From contig JBPCPM010000176.1 in NCBI GenBank assembly GCA_050999155.1, positions 1-48,084 on the forward strand: 48,084 bases of DNA. Reading direction: 5' to 3'. A program made the position numbers and the translations under genes. Under the pieces are notes generated by a model. That model was given only the letters and a program-made list of their open reading frames with translations. It made no database searches and was not told the DNA's origin. This document shows positions 1 through 7,497 of this stretch, one piece after another. Source of the DNA: JBPCPM01 sp050999155 (GTDB taxonomy: Bacteria > Actinomycetota > Thermoleophilia > Solirubrobacterales > 70-9). Each line of letters opens with the position of its first letter. Within the stretch, counting starts at the first letter, position 1.

Positions 1-1
1 C

Positions 2-835
2 GACTTGGCCGGTACCCAGAAGCACTTGCACAGCGACTTCCGCAACTTTCTCGAACGCGCTAGTGTCTGCGAGATGGCCGCTCGCGTCGCGGCCGCTGCC
101 CTGGCCCGCCGCTACCTCGCCGCCTTCGGCGTCTCGGTCCACAGCCACGTCGTGCGGATCAGCGGCGCCGAGGCGCCGCGCCGCGCCGACCTGCAGCCGG
201 AGGACTTCGCCACCGTCGACGAGAGTCCGGTGCGCTGCCTCGACGCCGACAGCGAACAGCAGATGGTCGAGGAGATCAACCGGCTGCGGAAGGCCAACGA
301 GAGCCTTGGAGGTGTCTTCGAGGTCTGGGCGTTCGGCCTCGTCCCCGGCCTCGGGTCCCACGTCGCGTGGGACGAGCGCCTCGACGGTCGCCTCGCCCAG
401 GCGATGGTCTCCATCCAGGCCATCAAGGGCGTCTCGATCGGCGACGCGATCCAGGTCGCCTCCCGGCCCGGCTCCGAGGCCCACGACGAGCTGTTCTGGG
501 ACGACGACCGCGGCTACGTCCGCGAGACCAACCGCGCCGGCGGGGTGGAGGGCGGGATGTCCAACGGCGAGCCGCTGATGCTCTCGGTCGCCATGAAGCC
601 GCTGCCCACGCTGACCAAGCCGCTGCGCTCGGTCGACATCGACAGCCACGAGCCCGTGCAGGCGTTGCGGGAGCGGACCGACTCGACCACGGTGCCGGCC
701 GCCGGCGTGGTGGGGGAGGCCATGGCCTGCCTGGTGCTGGCCGACGCCTACGCCGAGAAGTTCGGCGGCGACCACATCGACGACGCCCTCGCCGCGCACG
801 CCGCCTACCGCGAACGCAGCGGCTGGCGACGCTGA
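2..835 (+). CDS. aroC: Chorismate synthase, C-terminal part (5' end outside window)
   Basis: Converts 5-enolpyruvylshikimate-3-phosphate to chorismate with reduced FMN, the last shared step of aromatic biosynthesis, in the cytoplasm. The reading frame is open from base 2, so the start and roughly the first third of the usual ~370-400 residues lie upstream. Family motifs seen: IKGVSIG, the NRAGGVEGGMSNGEP block, MKPLPTL, KPLRSVD and VPAAGVVGEAM. The usually conserved ASARETA segment reads ASVCEMA here (near base 60-80), an odd substitution. It is followed 13 bases later by the fused aroK-aroB gene, so it is probably the first visible gene of the shikimate operon. Confidence 0.95.
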   Translation, partial: DLAGTQKHLHSDFRNFLERASVCEMAARVAAAALARRYLAAFGVSVHSHVVRISGAEAPRRADLQPEDFATVDESPVRCLDADSEQQMVEEINRLRKANESLGGVFEVWAFGLVPGLGSHVAWDERLDGRLAQAMVSIQAIKGVSIGDAIQVASRPGSEAHDELFWDDDRGYVRETNRAGGVEGGMSNGEPLMLSVAMKPLPTLTKPLRSVDIDSHEPVQALRERTDSTTVPAAGVVGEAMACLVLADAYAEKFGGDHIDDALAAHAAYRERSGWRR

Positions 836-848
836 CCCAGGGCATCCG

Positions 849-2396
849 GTGAGCGACGCCCCACAGCCCCCGATCGCCTTCGTGGGGTTCATGGGCGCCG
901 GAAAGACCACGGCGGCCCGCGTGGTGGGCGACGCCCTCGGCGAACCGGTCGTCGACGCCGACGAGCAGTTCGTCCTGCGCACCGGCGAGACGATCTCCGA
1001 GCACTTCCAGCGCCACGGCGAGGCGGCGTTCCGCGAGCGCGAAGAGCAGATCACCCTCGAGCTGCTCGGCGGGGGCGGCGTCGTCGCCCTCGGCGGCGGA
1101 GCGGTCGAGAGCCCGCGGATCCGCGAGGCGCTGAAGGGGGCGGTCACCGTGCTCGTCGAGGTCGACGTCGGCGAAGCCTGGCGTCGCAGCCGCGACTCGG
1201 GGCGGCCGCTGGCCATGGACTTCGACGCCTTCCAGGCACGCTACGAGGCCCGGCGCAGCCTGTATACCGAGGTCGCCGACGCGATCCTCCCGCCCGGCGA
1301 CGCCGACCAGCCGGGACGGGCAGCCCCGTGGCTCGCCCGCCTGCGCGCCGCCCCCGGGATCCAGATGGCCTGGGCGCGCTCGGCCTCGGCCGAGTACCCG
1401 GTGCTCGTCGGGCCGGGGGCCGTAGACTTCGCCGGCCAGGCGGTGGGGCCCGGGCGGCTGTTTGCCCTGGCCGACCGCGAGGCGGCGCAGGCGCTCCCCG
1501 AGCTGCTCCCGGGCCACGAGCAGCTGCTCGAGGTCACCGGCGGCGAACAGGCCAAGACCCTTCGCCAGGCCGAGCAGCTGCTCGAGACGCTGCTCACCGC
1601 CGGCGTGCGGCGCGACGACACCCTCGCCGCCTTCGGGGGCGGCGTGGTGGGCGACCTCGCCGGCTTTTGCGCGGCGGTGTACCTGCGGGGCGTCCCCGTT
1701 GTCCAGATCCCGACGACGTTGGTGGCCCAGGTCGACTCGGCCTACGGCGGCAAGACCGGCGTCGATTTGCCCGCGGCCAAGAACGCCGTCGGCTCGTTCC
1801 ACCTCCCGCAGGCGGTGCTGGCCGACCCGGCCGCCCTACGGACGCTGCCGGCGGCCGAGCTTGCCGCCGGGTTCGCCGAGGTCGTCAAGACCGCGCTGCT
1901 GGCCGGGGGCGCCCTGTGGGAGCGGGTGCGGGTGATCGATGCGCTGGACGCGGCCGCCCTCGACGGGGTGATCTTCGACTGCGCGCGCACCAAGCTCGCC
2001 GTGGTCGCCGCCGACGAGCGCGACACCGGCGCGCGGGCGGCGCTGAACCTCGGGCACACCGTCGGCCATGGCATCGAGGCCGCCGGCGCCTACGGGCGCT
2101 ACCGCCACGGGGAGGCCGTGGGTCTGGGAATGCTGGCCGCCCTGCGCCTCTCGGACGCCTCGCACCTGCGCGGGGAGGTGGCCGAACTGCTGGCGCTGCA
2201 CGGCCTGCCGACCGCCCTCGATGCGACGGTGGAGACCGACGCGGTGATGCAGGCCATGACCCACGACAAAAAGCAGGCGGCGGGCGGGCTCGGTTTCGTG
2301 TTGCTCTCCGAGCCGGGGCATGTGGAGGTCGGCCACCGGGTCGACGAGGCCGACATCCGGGCCGCGATCGACGAGCTGCGGGGGAGTCCGCGATGA
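849..2396 (+). CDS. aroKB: Bifunctional shikimate kinase / 3-dehydroquinate synthase (AroK-AroB fusion)
   Basis: A 515-residue fusion of two shikimate-pathway enzymes. Residues 1-165 are shikimate kinase: P-loop GFMGAGKTT at 13-21, DADE at 36-39, substrate-binding Arg in FRERE (~62), GGG at 82-84 and the lid region SGRPLA near 118. Residues ~175-515 are the NAD/metal-dependent dehydroquinate synthase: GGEQAKT ~231, GGGVVGDLAGF ~263, GGKTGVD ~300, and metal ligands E344 (GFAEVVK), H403 (LNLGHT) and H420 (YRHGEA). GTG start at 849; the stop overlaps the aroQ start as ATGA. Both active sites look intact, so both activities are expected. Fusion order kinase-then-synthase is known in some bacteria. 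Confidence 0.95.
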   Translation: MSDAPQPPIAFVGFMGAGKTTAARVVGDALGEPVVDADEQFVLRTGETISEHFQRHGEAAFREREEQITLELLGGGGVVALGGGAVESPRIREALKGAVTVLVEVDVGEAWRRSRDSGRPLAMDFDAFQARYEARRSLYTEVADAILPPGDADQPGRAAPWLARLRAAPGIQMAWARSASAEYPVLVGPGAVDFAGQAVGPGRLFALADREAAQALPELLPGHEQLLEVTGGEQAKTLRQAEQLLETLLTAGVRRDDTLAAFGGGVVGDLAGFCAAVYLRGVPVVQIPTTLVAQVDSAYGGKTGVDLPAAKNAVGSFHLPQAVLADPAALRTLPAAELAAGFAEVVKTALLAGGALWERVRVIDALDAAALDGVIFDCARTKLAVVAADERDTGARAALNLGHTVGHGIEAAGAYGRYRHGEAVGLGMLAALRLSDASHLRGEVAELLALHGLPTALDATVETDAVMQAMTHDKKQAAGGLGFVLLSEPGHVEVGHRVDEADIRAAIDELRGSPR

Positions 2397-2833
2397 AACA
2401 GCGAGTCCATGTGCTGCACGGCGTCAACCTCAACAAGCTCGGCCATCGCGAACCGGAGCACTACGGCTCGCTGACCCTCAACGGGCTCGAGCACAAGATC
2501 ACCGGGTGGGCCGCGGAGCTGGGCATCGAGGTGTCGTTCTTCCAGACCAACCACGAGGGCCGCATGGTCGAGGAGCTGCACCGGCTTGGTGAGGGCGCCG
2601 ACGGCGCCATCCTCAACGCGGGCGCCTGGACCCACTATGCCTACTCGTTGCGTGATGCGCTCGAGGCGGGAGGGTGTCCCTGCGTCGAGGTGCACCTGTC
2701 CGACGTGCAGGCGCGGGAGCCGTGGCGCCGCCAGTCGGTGTTCGAGGGCCTCGTACTCGGCGTGGTGTCGGGCAAGCACGAAGAGGGCTACCGCGAGGCG
2801 CTGCAGCTGCTGCGCACCGAGTTCGACGCGTGA
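2393..2833 (+). CDS. aroQ: Type II 3-dehydroquinate dehydratase
   Basis: Dehydrates 3-dehydroquinate to 3-dehydroshikimate, a dodecameric cytoplasmic enzyme. At 146 residues it has the usual length. Known type II active-site positions are all present and even fall at the mycobacterial numbers: R19 and Y24 (HREPEHYG), N75, H81 (LNAGAWTH), H101 (VEVHLSDV), R108 and R112. The NPGA/NAAA loop reads NAGAW, a tolerated variant. ATG at 2393 overlaps the aroKB stop by four bases and the gene's own stop overlaps the next GTG, so translation is coupled within the aro operon. Confidence 0.95.
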   Translation: MKQRVHVLHGVNLNKLGHREPEHYGSLTLNGLEHKITGWAAELGIEVSFFQTNHEGRMVEELHRLGEGADGAILNAGAWTHYAYSLRDALEAGGCPCVEVHLSDVQAREPWRRQSVFEGLVLGVVSGKHEEGYREALQLLRTEFDA

Positions 2834-3900
2834 GCGCGCGCGAGCAGCGGGTCGCGCGGCTGCGCGAGGCGATGGCCACCGACGAGCTCGACGCGCTGCT
2901 GGTCACCGAGCCGACCAACATCCGCTACCTCAGCGGCTTCACCGGGACCAACGGCCTCTGCCTGCTGACGGCCGAGGGCGGCCGGTTTTTCACCGACTTC
3001 CGCTACACCGAGCGCGCCGAGGCCGAGGTCCAGGCCTTCGAGCTCGCCGATGCTGCCCGTGACCTCGTCCCCAAGGCCGTCGAGGGCCTGACGGGTCGGA
3101 TCGGCTTCGACGACGACGAGTTCACCGTCAGCCGTCACCGGAAGCTGACGGAGAGGATCGAGGATGGGGCCGAGCTGATCGCCGCCGGAGGCATGGTCGA
3201 GGCGTTGCGCCGGCGCAAGGACGCTGCCGAGCTCGAGGTGATCGCTGCTGCGGCCGAGATCGCCGACCAGGCCTATCGGTGGGCGTTCGAGCAGGGCCTC
3301 AAGGGCCGCACCGAGCGCGAGGTGGCGGTCGCCGCCGTGCGGCGAATGGTCGAGCTGGGCGCCGACGGCCCCTCGTTTCCGCCCATCGTCGCGACCGGCC
3401 CCAACGGCGCGCTGCCCCACGCCGAGCCGGGCGACCGGATCATCGCCCCCGGCGACCTCGTGGTCTTCGACATGGGCGCCAGCGCCGGCGGCTACGCGTC
3501 GGACTGCACCCGCACCGTGGCGATCGGCGAGCCGGCGGGCCGCGGACGGGAGATGTACGAGCTGGTCCAGGCCGCCCAGCAGGCCGGCCTGGACGCGGTG
3601 GCCGCCGGCGCCGAGGGCGCAGACGTCGACGCCGCCGCCCGGGCGGTCATCGACGAGGCCGGCCACGGCGACGCCTTCGGCCACGGCGTCGGCCACGGCG
3701 TCGGCATGGAGGTCCACGAGGCCCCCCGCCTCGCTCCGACCGCCACCGACACCCTGCAGGCCGGCGACGTGGTGACGATCGAGCCCGGCATCTACCTCCG
3801 CGGCGAGCTCGGCGTCCGCATCGAGGACCTCGTAGCCATCACGGCCGAAGGCCCCCGCAACCTCAGCTCGCTCCCCAAGGACCTCCTCGAGGTCGACTGA
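2830..3900 (+). CDS. pepQ: M24 family Xaa-Pro aminopeptidase/dipeptidase
   Basis: A cytoplasmic metallopeptidase that removes residues next to proline; it often sits just before efp in Gram-positive and actinobacterial genomes, as it does here. The 356 residues contain an N-terminal creatinase-like domain (1-~125) and a C-terminal pita-bread domain. Dinuclear-metal ligands are visible: D214 (VFDMGA), D225 (SDCTRT), H289 (GHGVGME), E318 (TIEPGIY) and E332 (VRIEDL); the neighbouring VHE histidine (~296) is also kept. GTG at 2830 is chosen because it overlaps the aroQ stop (GTGA) and gives a normal N-terminus; no better start exists. Exact substrate (Xaa-Pro dipeptide or longer) cannot be read from sequence. 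Confidence 0.93.
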   Translation: MSAREQRVARLREAMATDELDALLVTEPTNIRYLSGFTGTNGLCLLTAEGGRFFTDFRYTERAEAEVQAFELADAARDLVPKAVEGLTGRIGFDDDEFTVSRHRKLTERIEDGAELIAAGGMVEALRRRKDAAELEVIAAAAEIADQAYRWAFEQGLKGRTEREVAVAAVRRMVELGADGPSFPPIVATGPNGALPHAEPGDRIIAPGDLVVFDMGASAGGYASDCTRTVAIGEPAGRGREMYELVQAAQQAGLDAVAAGAEGADVDAAARAVIDEAGHGDAFGHGVGHGVGMEVHEAPRLAPTATDTLQAGDVVTIEPGIYLRGELGVRIEDLVAITAEGPRNLSSLPKDLLEVD

Positions 3901-3937
3901 CCCGCCCCCGCGGCCCGACTCCTTCCCAACCCCCACC

Positions 3938-4083
3938 CGCGGCCACAATCAGGAGCCCAACGCCGTCTGGGTGCACAGGAAGGAGCCGGTCTCGGAGGTG
4001 AGTCGACGCCCGCGGCCACTTTCAGGAGCCGAACCGTTGCAGGGTGCGCGGGAAGGAGCCGGTCTCGGCGGTGAGTCGACGCC
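3938..4083 (+). repeat. Two tandem 73-base copies of a DUF559-gene 5' region
   Basis: Bases 3938-4010 and 4011-4083 are head-to-tail copies with period 73, both containing GCGGCCAC, TCAGGAG, GAAGGAGCCGGTCTCGG and GTGAGTCGACGCC. The first copy with its left flank (3914-3988) also matches, without gaps and at 60 of 75 positions by eye, the reverse complement of 5024-5098, which is the leader and first codons of the reverse-strand gene at 4119-5045. At the position of that gene's ATG the first copy has CTG. They look like relics or mobile pieces of related gene starts. Confidence 0.8.
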
Positions 4084-4118
4084 GGGGACGCGCATCGATC
4101 TAGTGGCGTGGAGCGCCG

Positions 4119-5045
4119 TCACGCGAGGAGCATCCGGAGGTCGCTCAGCACGGACTCAGGTTCATCGCGCAGATGGCGCCAGGTGACCCGCACCACCCGC
4201 CAGCCCGCCCGGGCCAGAACTCGGTCCCGTGAGCGGTCGCTCTCGAACGCGTCGCGGCCGCCATGCCAGGCGTGGCCGTCGAGTTCGACGATCAACCCAC
4301 GATCAGCCCATGCGCAGTCCACCTCGAAGACCCGGCCGCCCGCCCGCACCGATCCGTTGACCCGCGGCGGTGGCAGGCCGGCAACAGCCAGCAACGAGAG
4401 AAAGCGATCTTCGAGTTCACTCCGGGTCGGTGCCAGCCCGATGTCGTAGTGCTCGACGAGCTCACGCATGGCGGGGGCGCCGCGGGCCCCGAAATGCCGT
4501 TGCGCCACTGCGCGCAGGTCATCGTGGTCGAGGATCCCCAGCGTCTCGGCCTCGCGGGCGGCGCGATGCACGGCCCCGCCCGGCAGGATGCGGGCGAGGT
4601 CGAGCAGCGTTCGGGCGACCGTCGTGACCGGAATCGAATCGACGGTCGTCACCTCGGAGGGGTCCAGGTGAATGCGATGGCGCCGCACGCCGGGCGGCCC
4701 GGGAGTTCCGTGGTTCACGATGACATCGGCGATCGACGAGGCCGAGGCCCGGATGGCCCACAGGGCAGCGGCTGACCCGCAGCCCAGTGTCCCGCCGCCG
4801 CCTCCTCCTGCGAGCACGGCCGCCATCCACCGGCCCCGAGCGCCCAGAGGGGCGCCGCCGACGGCGTAGACGGACAGGTGAACCCGCTCCAGGCGCCCGA
4901 TGGCGAGCCGTCGCTCAATCACTCGGCGGCCGATCCCCAGTCCGCGAAGTTGTGCGCGCGTCAGCACGCCATGGTGGCGAGCGGCGACAGTCGAAATCAC
5001 CGCGTCGGGCGCGAGCAGGTCTTCGGTTCCTTGTCGTGCACCCAT
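4119..5045 (-). CDS. DUF559 / AbiEi-like protein with Vsr-type endonuclease fold
   Basis: A 308-residue protein of a family that occurs in many copies in actinobacteria. Residues ~10-100 look like the winged-helix AbiEi N-terminal domain (AARHHGVLTRAQLRGLGI), the middle resembles the AbiEi_4 region, and residues ~215-305 are the DUF559 domain related to very-short-patch repair endonucleases: TRSELEDRFLSLL, VDCAWADRGLIVELDG, HAWH and a final WRVVRVTW strand. The acidic E/D...E pattern of the fold is kept, so nuclease activity is possible but unproven. ATG at 5045 has AGGAGG 11 bases upstream. It interrupts the pepQ-efp linkage, is on the other strand, and is bracketed by inverted copies of its own 5' end, which suggests insertion or duplication. 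Confidence 0.8.
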   Translation of the reverse strand: MGARQGTEDLLAPDAVISTVAARHHGVLTRAQLRGLGIGRRVIERRLAIGRLERVHLSVYAVGGAPLGARGRWMAAVLAGGGGGGTLGCGSAAALWAIRASASSIADVIVNHGTPGPPGVRRHRIHLDPSEVTTVDSIPVTTVARTLLDLARILPGGAVHRAAREAETLGILDHDDLRAVAQRHFGARGAPAMRELVEHYDIGLAPTRSELEDRFLSLLAVAGLPPPRVNGSVRAGGRVFEVDCAWADRGLIVELDGHAWHGGRDAFESDRSRDRVLARAGWRVVRVTWRHLRDEPESVLSDLRMLLA

Positions 5046-5098
5046 GTCGAGATCGCCTCCTGAATGTGGCCGCCGGTGGGGGTTGGGGAGGAGTCGGG
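5024..5098 (-). repeat. Inverted partner of the 3914-4083 repeat (DUF559 gene leader and start)
   Basis: Read on the reverse strand this stretch runs through the ribosome site, ATG and first codons of the DUF559 gene. It aligns without gaps to 3914-3988 on the forward strand (15 mismatches in 75 by eye), placing the gene between inverted repeats about 1.1 kb apart. Confidence 0.8.
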
Positions 5099-5347
5099 CG
5101 GATGGTGGCGCGGGAGGGTGCGCCGGACGCGCATGGCGGGGTGCGGGGGTGTGGCGAGATGGTCACCAGCCGGTTGACGGGGCATCTCGGGGCGGATGGG
5201 CGGCAGGCGGGGGCGGATGCGCGACGGCCGGGGGTGGGCGGGCGGCTGTCCGCGGCGGGCGGGTACCCTTCGGCCCGCGGTGCCTCCCTCTGGCGTTGTG
5301 CTCCCGGCCGCCTCGGCCGGCCTGAACCCTGGAGGCCCGCGAACCAC
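5046..5347. other. Intergenic region between DUF559 and efp with leader hairpin
   Basis: About 300 bases without a supported gene. It contains the inverted repeat copy near 5098, a run of GGTACCCTTCGG near 5262 whose TACCCT resembles the -10 boxes seen elsewhere in the window, a perfect 7-base-pair hairpin (CCGGCCG, loop CCT, CGGCCGG; 5304-5320), and the efp ribosome site GGAGG at 5331-5335. The efp promoter most likely lies here. Confidence 0.5.
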
Positions 5348-5908
5348 ATGATTTCCACGAACCAGTTCAAGAACGGCACGCACATCGAGGTCGATGGCGT
5401 GATCTTCAAGGTGCTCGAGTTCCAGCACGTCAAGCCCGGCAAGGGCGGCGCGTTCGTGCGGACCAAGATGCGCAAGATCAGCGACGGGTCGGTGCTCGAC
5501 AAGACCTTCCGGGCGGGGGAGAAGTTCCGCCAGATCCGGACCGAGAGCCGCAAGATGAGCTTCCTCTATGACGCCGGCGACGCGGCGGTGTTCATGGACA
5601 CCGGCAACTACGAGCAGATCGAGCTGCCCAAGGATCTCGTCGAGCCGGCCCTGCAGTGGATCCGGCCCAACGACGACGTCGATCTCCTCTACGTCGACGA
5701 GCAGCCCTCCGAGGTCCAGGTGCCCAGCGCCGTCGACCTCGAGGTCACCCAGACCGAGCCCGGGCTCAAGGGCGACACCGCCTCGGGTGGCGGCAGCAAG
5801 CCAGCCACCATGGAGACCGGTGTCGTGGTCCAGGTGCCGCTGTTCATCGACGAGGGCGAAAAGGTCCGCGTCGACACCCGCAGCGGCGACTACGTCTCCC
5901 GGGCCTGA
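5348..5908 (+). CDS. efp: Translation elongation factor P
   Basis: Binds between the ribosomal P and E sites and relieves stalling at consecutive prolines. The 186 residues match the three-domain (KOW, OB, OB) family: N-terminal MISTNQFKNG, the tip loop HVKPGKGGAFVRTK with K32 at the position that is modified in other bacteria, MSFLYDAGD, and the C-terminal signature VQVPLFIDEGEKVRVDTRSGDYVSRA (split here only by description). The PGKGGA loop without an obvious modification gene nearby fits actinobacterial EF-P that works unmodified. GGAGG lies 12 bases before the ATG. nusB starts seven bases after the stop. Confidence 0.97.
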   Translation: MISTNQFKNGTHIEVDGVIFKVLEFQHVKPGKGGAFVRTKMRKISDGSVLDKTFRAGEKFRQIRTESRKMSFLYDAGDAAVFMDTGNYEQIELPKDLVEPALQWIRPNDDVDLLYVDEQPSEVQVPSAVDLEVTQTEPGLKGDTASGGGSKPATMETGVVVQVPLFIDEGEKVRVDTRSGDYVSRA

Positions 5909-5914
5909 TCGACC

Positions 5915-6298
5915 GTGCGGCGCTCCGAGCAGCGGCGTGAGGCGGTCTTCGCCGGCTACCAGCACGAGCTGACCGGCCGGCCGCTCGACGCGCTCCTCGC
6001 GGACAGCAAGCCGTTCGTCCGCGAGCTGGCCGAGGGCGTCGCGGCCCGGACCGATGAGCTCGACGCCGTCATCGCGCGTCACGCCCAGGGCTGGACGCTC
6101 GATCGCATCGCCCCGTTGGAGCGCAACATCATGCGCGTCGCCCTGCACGAGATCACCGCCCGGGTGGACATCCCCGACGAGGTCGCCATCGACCAGGCCG
6201 TCGAGATCGCCAAGGAGTACTGCGGCGCCGGGGCGCCCGCCTTCGTCAACGGCATCCTCGCCGCCGCCGCGCGCGAGCACACGGGGCAGGCCGCGTGA
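5915..6298 (+). CDS. nusB: Transcription antitermination factor NusB
   Basis: RNA-binding protein that with NusE/S10 loads the antitermination complex on rRNA operons. The 127-residue all-helical protein shows family segments RRSEQRREAVFAGYQHE, LDRIAPLERNIMRVALHE, IPDEVAIDQAVEIAKEY and the ending FVNGILAA. GTG at 5915 follows the efp stop by six bases; the stop overlaps the next start (GTGA). The efp-nusB order is a common bacterial arrangement, which supports the call. Confidence 0.95.
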   Translation: MRRSEQRREAVFAGYQHELTGRPLDALLADSKPFVRELAEGVAARTDELDAVIARHAQGWTLDRIAPLERNIMRVALHEITARVDIPDEVAIDQAVEIAKEYCGAGAPAFVNGILAAAAREHTGQAA

Positions 6299-6561
6299 CC
6301 GACGACAGCGCCCAGCCCGACGGGTCCGCCCAGCCCGACGGGTCCAGCCAGCGCAACGGGTCGGCTCCCGTCGCCGAGCTGCGAGCCCTCGCCGAGCGGC
6401 TCGCGGACCTCGGCGGCCAGATCGAGGCCGCCACCGATGAGCAGGAGCTGGTCCGGCTGGCCCGCGAGGCGGCCGACGCCGCGGCCGACGCCGGCGACGC
6501 GGCCGACCGCGCGCGACGTGCCGTCAGCCGCGGCGAGTTCGAGCAGGGTGAGCTGCTGTAG
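6295..6561 (+). CDS. Small alanine-rich helical protein, function unknown
   Basis: An 88-residue acidic protein between nusB and the prenyl synthase, where many bacteria carry xseB. It does not show a convincing exonuclease VII small-subunit pattern, so I do not name it. The N-terminus is a low-complexity Gln/Pro/Asp/Gly/Ser stretch encoded by three 18-base tandem repeats; residues ~25-80 are a predicted coiled coil (LRALAERLADLGGQIEAA, then many Ala/Asp/Arg). GTG overlaps the nusB stop, so it is probably translated with the operon. A degenerate XseB remains possible. Confidence 0.6.
   Translation: MTDDSAQPDGSAQPDGSSQRNGSAPVAELRALAERLADLGGQIEAATDEQELVRLAREAADAAADAGDAADRARRAVSRGEFEQGELL
6310..6363 (+). 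repeat. Three 18-base in-frame tandem repeats
   Basis: GCCCAGCCCGACGGGTCC occurs exactly twice (6310-6327, 6328-6345), followed by a diverged third copy (6346-6363). They encode a repeated AQPDGS peptide at the N-terminus of the small protein at 6295. Confidence 0.85.
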
Positions 6562-6597
6562 TGGCCGGCGCCGCTGCGGGGTAGTCACCGATCGAGC

Positions 6598-7497
6598 ATG
6601 GCCGACCAGGCACCCCCGATGGACGTCAGCGCCTACCCCGACCACCTGCGCAAGGAGGTCGACCGGGCCCTGCGCGACCTGCCGCTCAGCCCTCGCGACG
6701 CCACCCGCGGCCTGGACGACGCCATGCGCTACTCGCTCACGGCGGGTGGCAAGCGGATACGGCCGGTCCTGTGCCTGGCCACCGCCCAGACCGTCGGGCT
6801 CGAGTGGGACGACGCGTTGCCGATCGCCCTGGCCCTCGAGCTGATCCACACCTACTCGCTGATCCACGACGACCTGCCCGCCATGGACGACGACGACCTG
6901 CGGCGGGGCCGGCCCACGTGCCACGTCGCGTTCGGGGAGGACGTGGCGATCCTGGCCGGTGACGGCCTGTTTGCCGAGGCCGTGGCGCTCCTGCTGGCGC
7001 CGGGCGACGACGCCGGCGCCCCCGACCGCCTGGCCGCCGCCCGGGAGGTGGTCACCGCCACCGGCGTCGAAGGCATGGTCGGCGGCCAGTACATGGACGT
7101 GGTCGGCGAGCAGCGCACCAAGGACGGCCTCCGGGAGCTGCACCGGCTCAAGACGGGACGGCTGATCGCAGCGAGCGTCACCGCCCCGCTGCTGGCGGCC
7201 CGGGCTCCGGAAGCTGCGAGAATCCCGCTGCGCCGATTTGCCACCGAGCTTGGCGTGCTCTTCCAGATCGTGGACGACATCCTCGACGTAACCGGTACCG
7301 ACGAGCAGCTCGGAAAGCCCCAGGGCTCCGACGAACGCCACGGAAAGTGGACCTACGTGAGCGCCTTCGGTATCGAGGAGGCCCGCGGGTTCGCCGGGTC
7401 CGCCCACGCCGCCGCACGGAGCCACCTCGGCGAAGTTCCGGGCGACACCGCCACGCTGCACGCCATCACCGACTTCATCGCCACGCGTAGTTCATGA
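6598..7497 (+). CDS. ispA: Polyprenyl synthetase (farnesyl/geranylgeranyl diphosphate synthase)
   Basis: Condenses isopentenyl diphosphate with allylic diphosphates to make C15 or longer isoprenoid precursors. The 299 residues carry GGKRIRP (~50-56), the first Asp-rich motif DDLPAMD (91-97) with the two-residue insertion of short-chain bacterial enzymes, the GQYMD region (~163) and the second motif DDILD (226-230). The stretch after it reads LGKPQGSDERHGKWTYVS, where most homologues have K-T/A-TY; the variant is unusual but coherent. The stop overlaps dxs as ATGA, linking it to the methylerythritol phosphate pathway. Product chain length cannot be fixed from sequence alone. Confidence 0.93.
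   Translation: MADQAPPMDVSAYPDHLRKEVDRALRDLPLSPRDATRGLDDAMRYSLTAGGKRIRPVLCLATAQTVGLEWDDALPIALALELIHTYSLIHDDLPAMDDDDLRRGRPTCHVAFGEDVAILAGDGLFAEAVALLLAPGDDAGAPDRLAAAREVVTATGVEGMVGGQYMDVVGEQRTKDGLRELHRLKTGRLIAASVTAPLLAARAPEAARIPLRRFATELGVLFQIVDDILDVTGTDEQLGKPQGSDERHGKWTYVSAFGIEEARGFAGSAHAAARSHLGEVPGDTATLHAITDFIATRSS

Noticed and set aside
6295..6561. Exonuclease VII small subunit (xseB)
   Set aside because: Position and length fit but the family's sequence pattern is not visible, so only a small helical protein is claimed.
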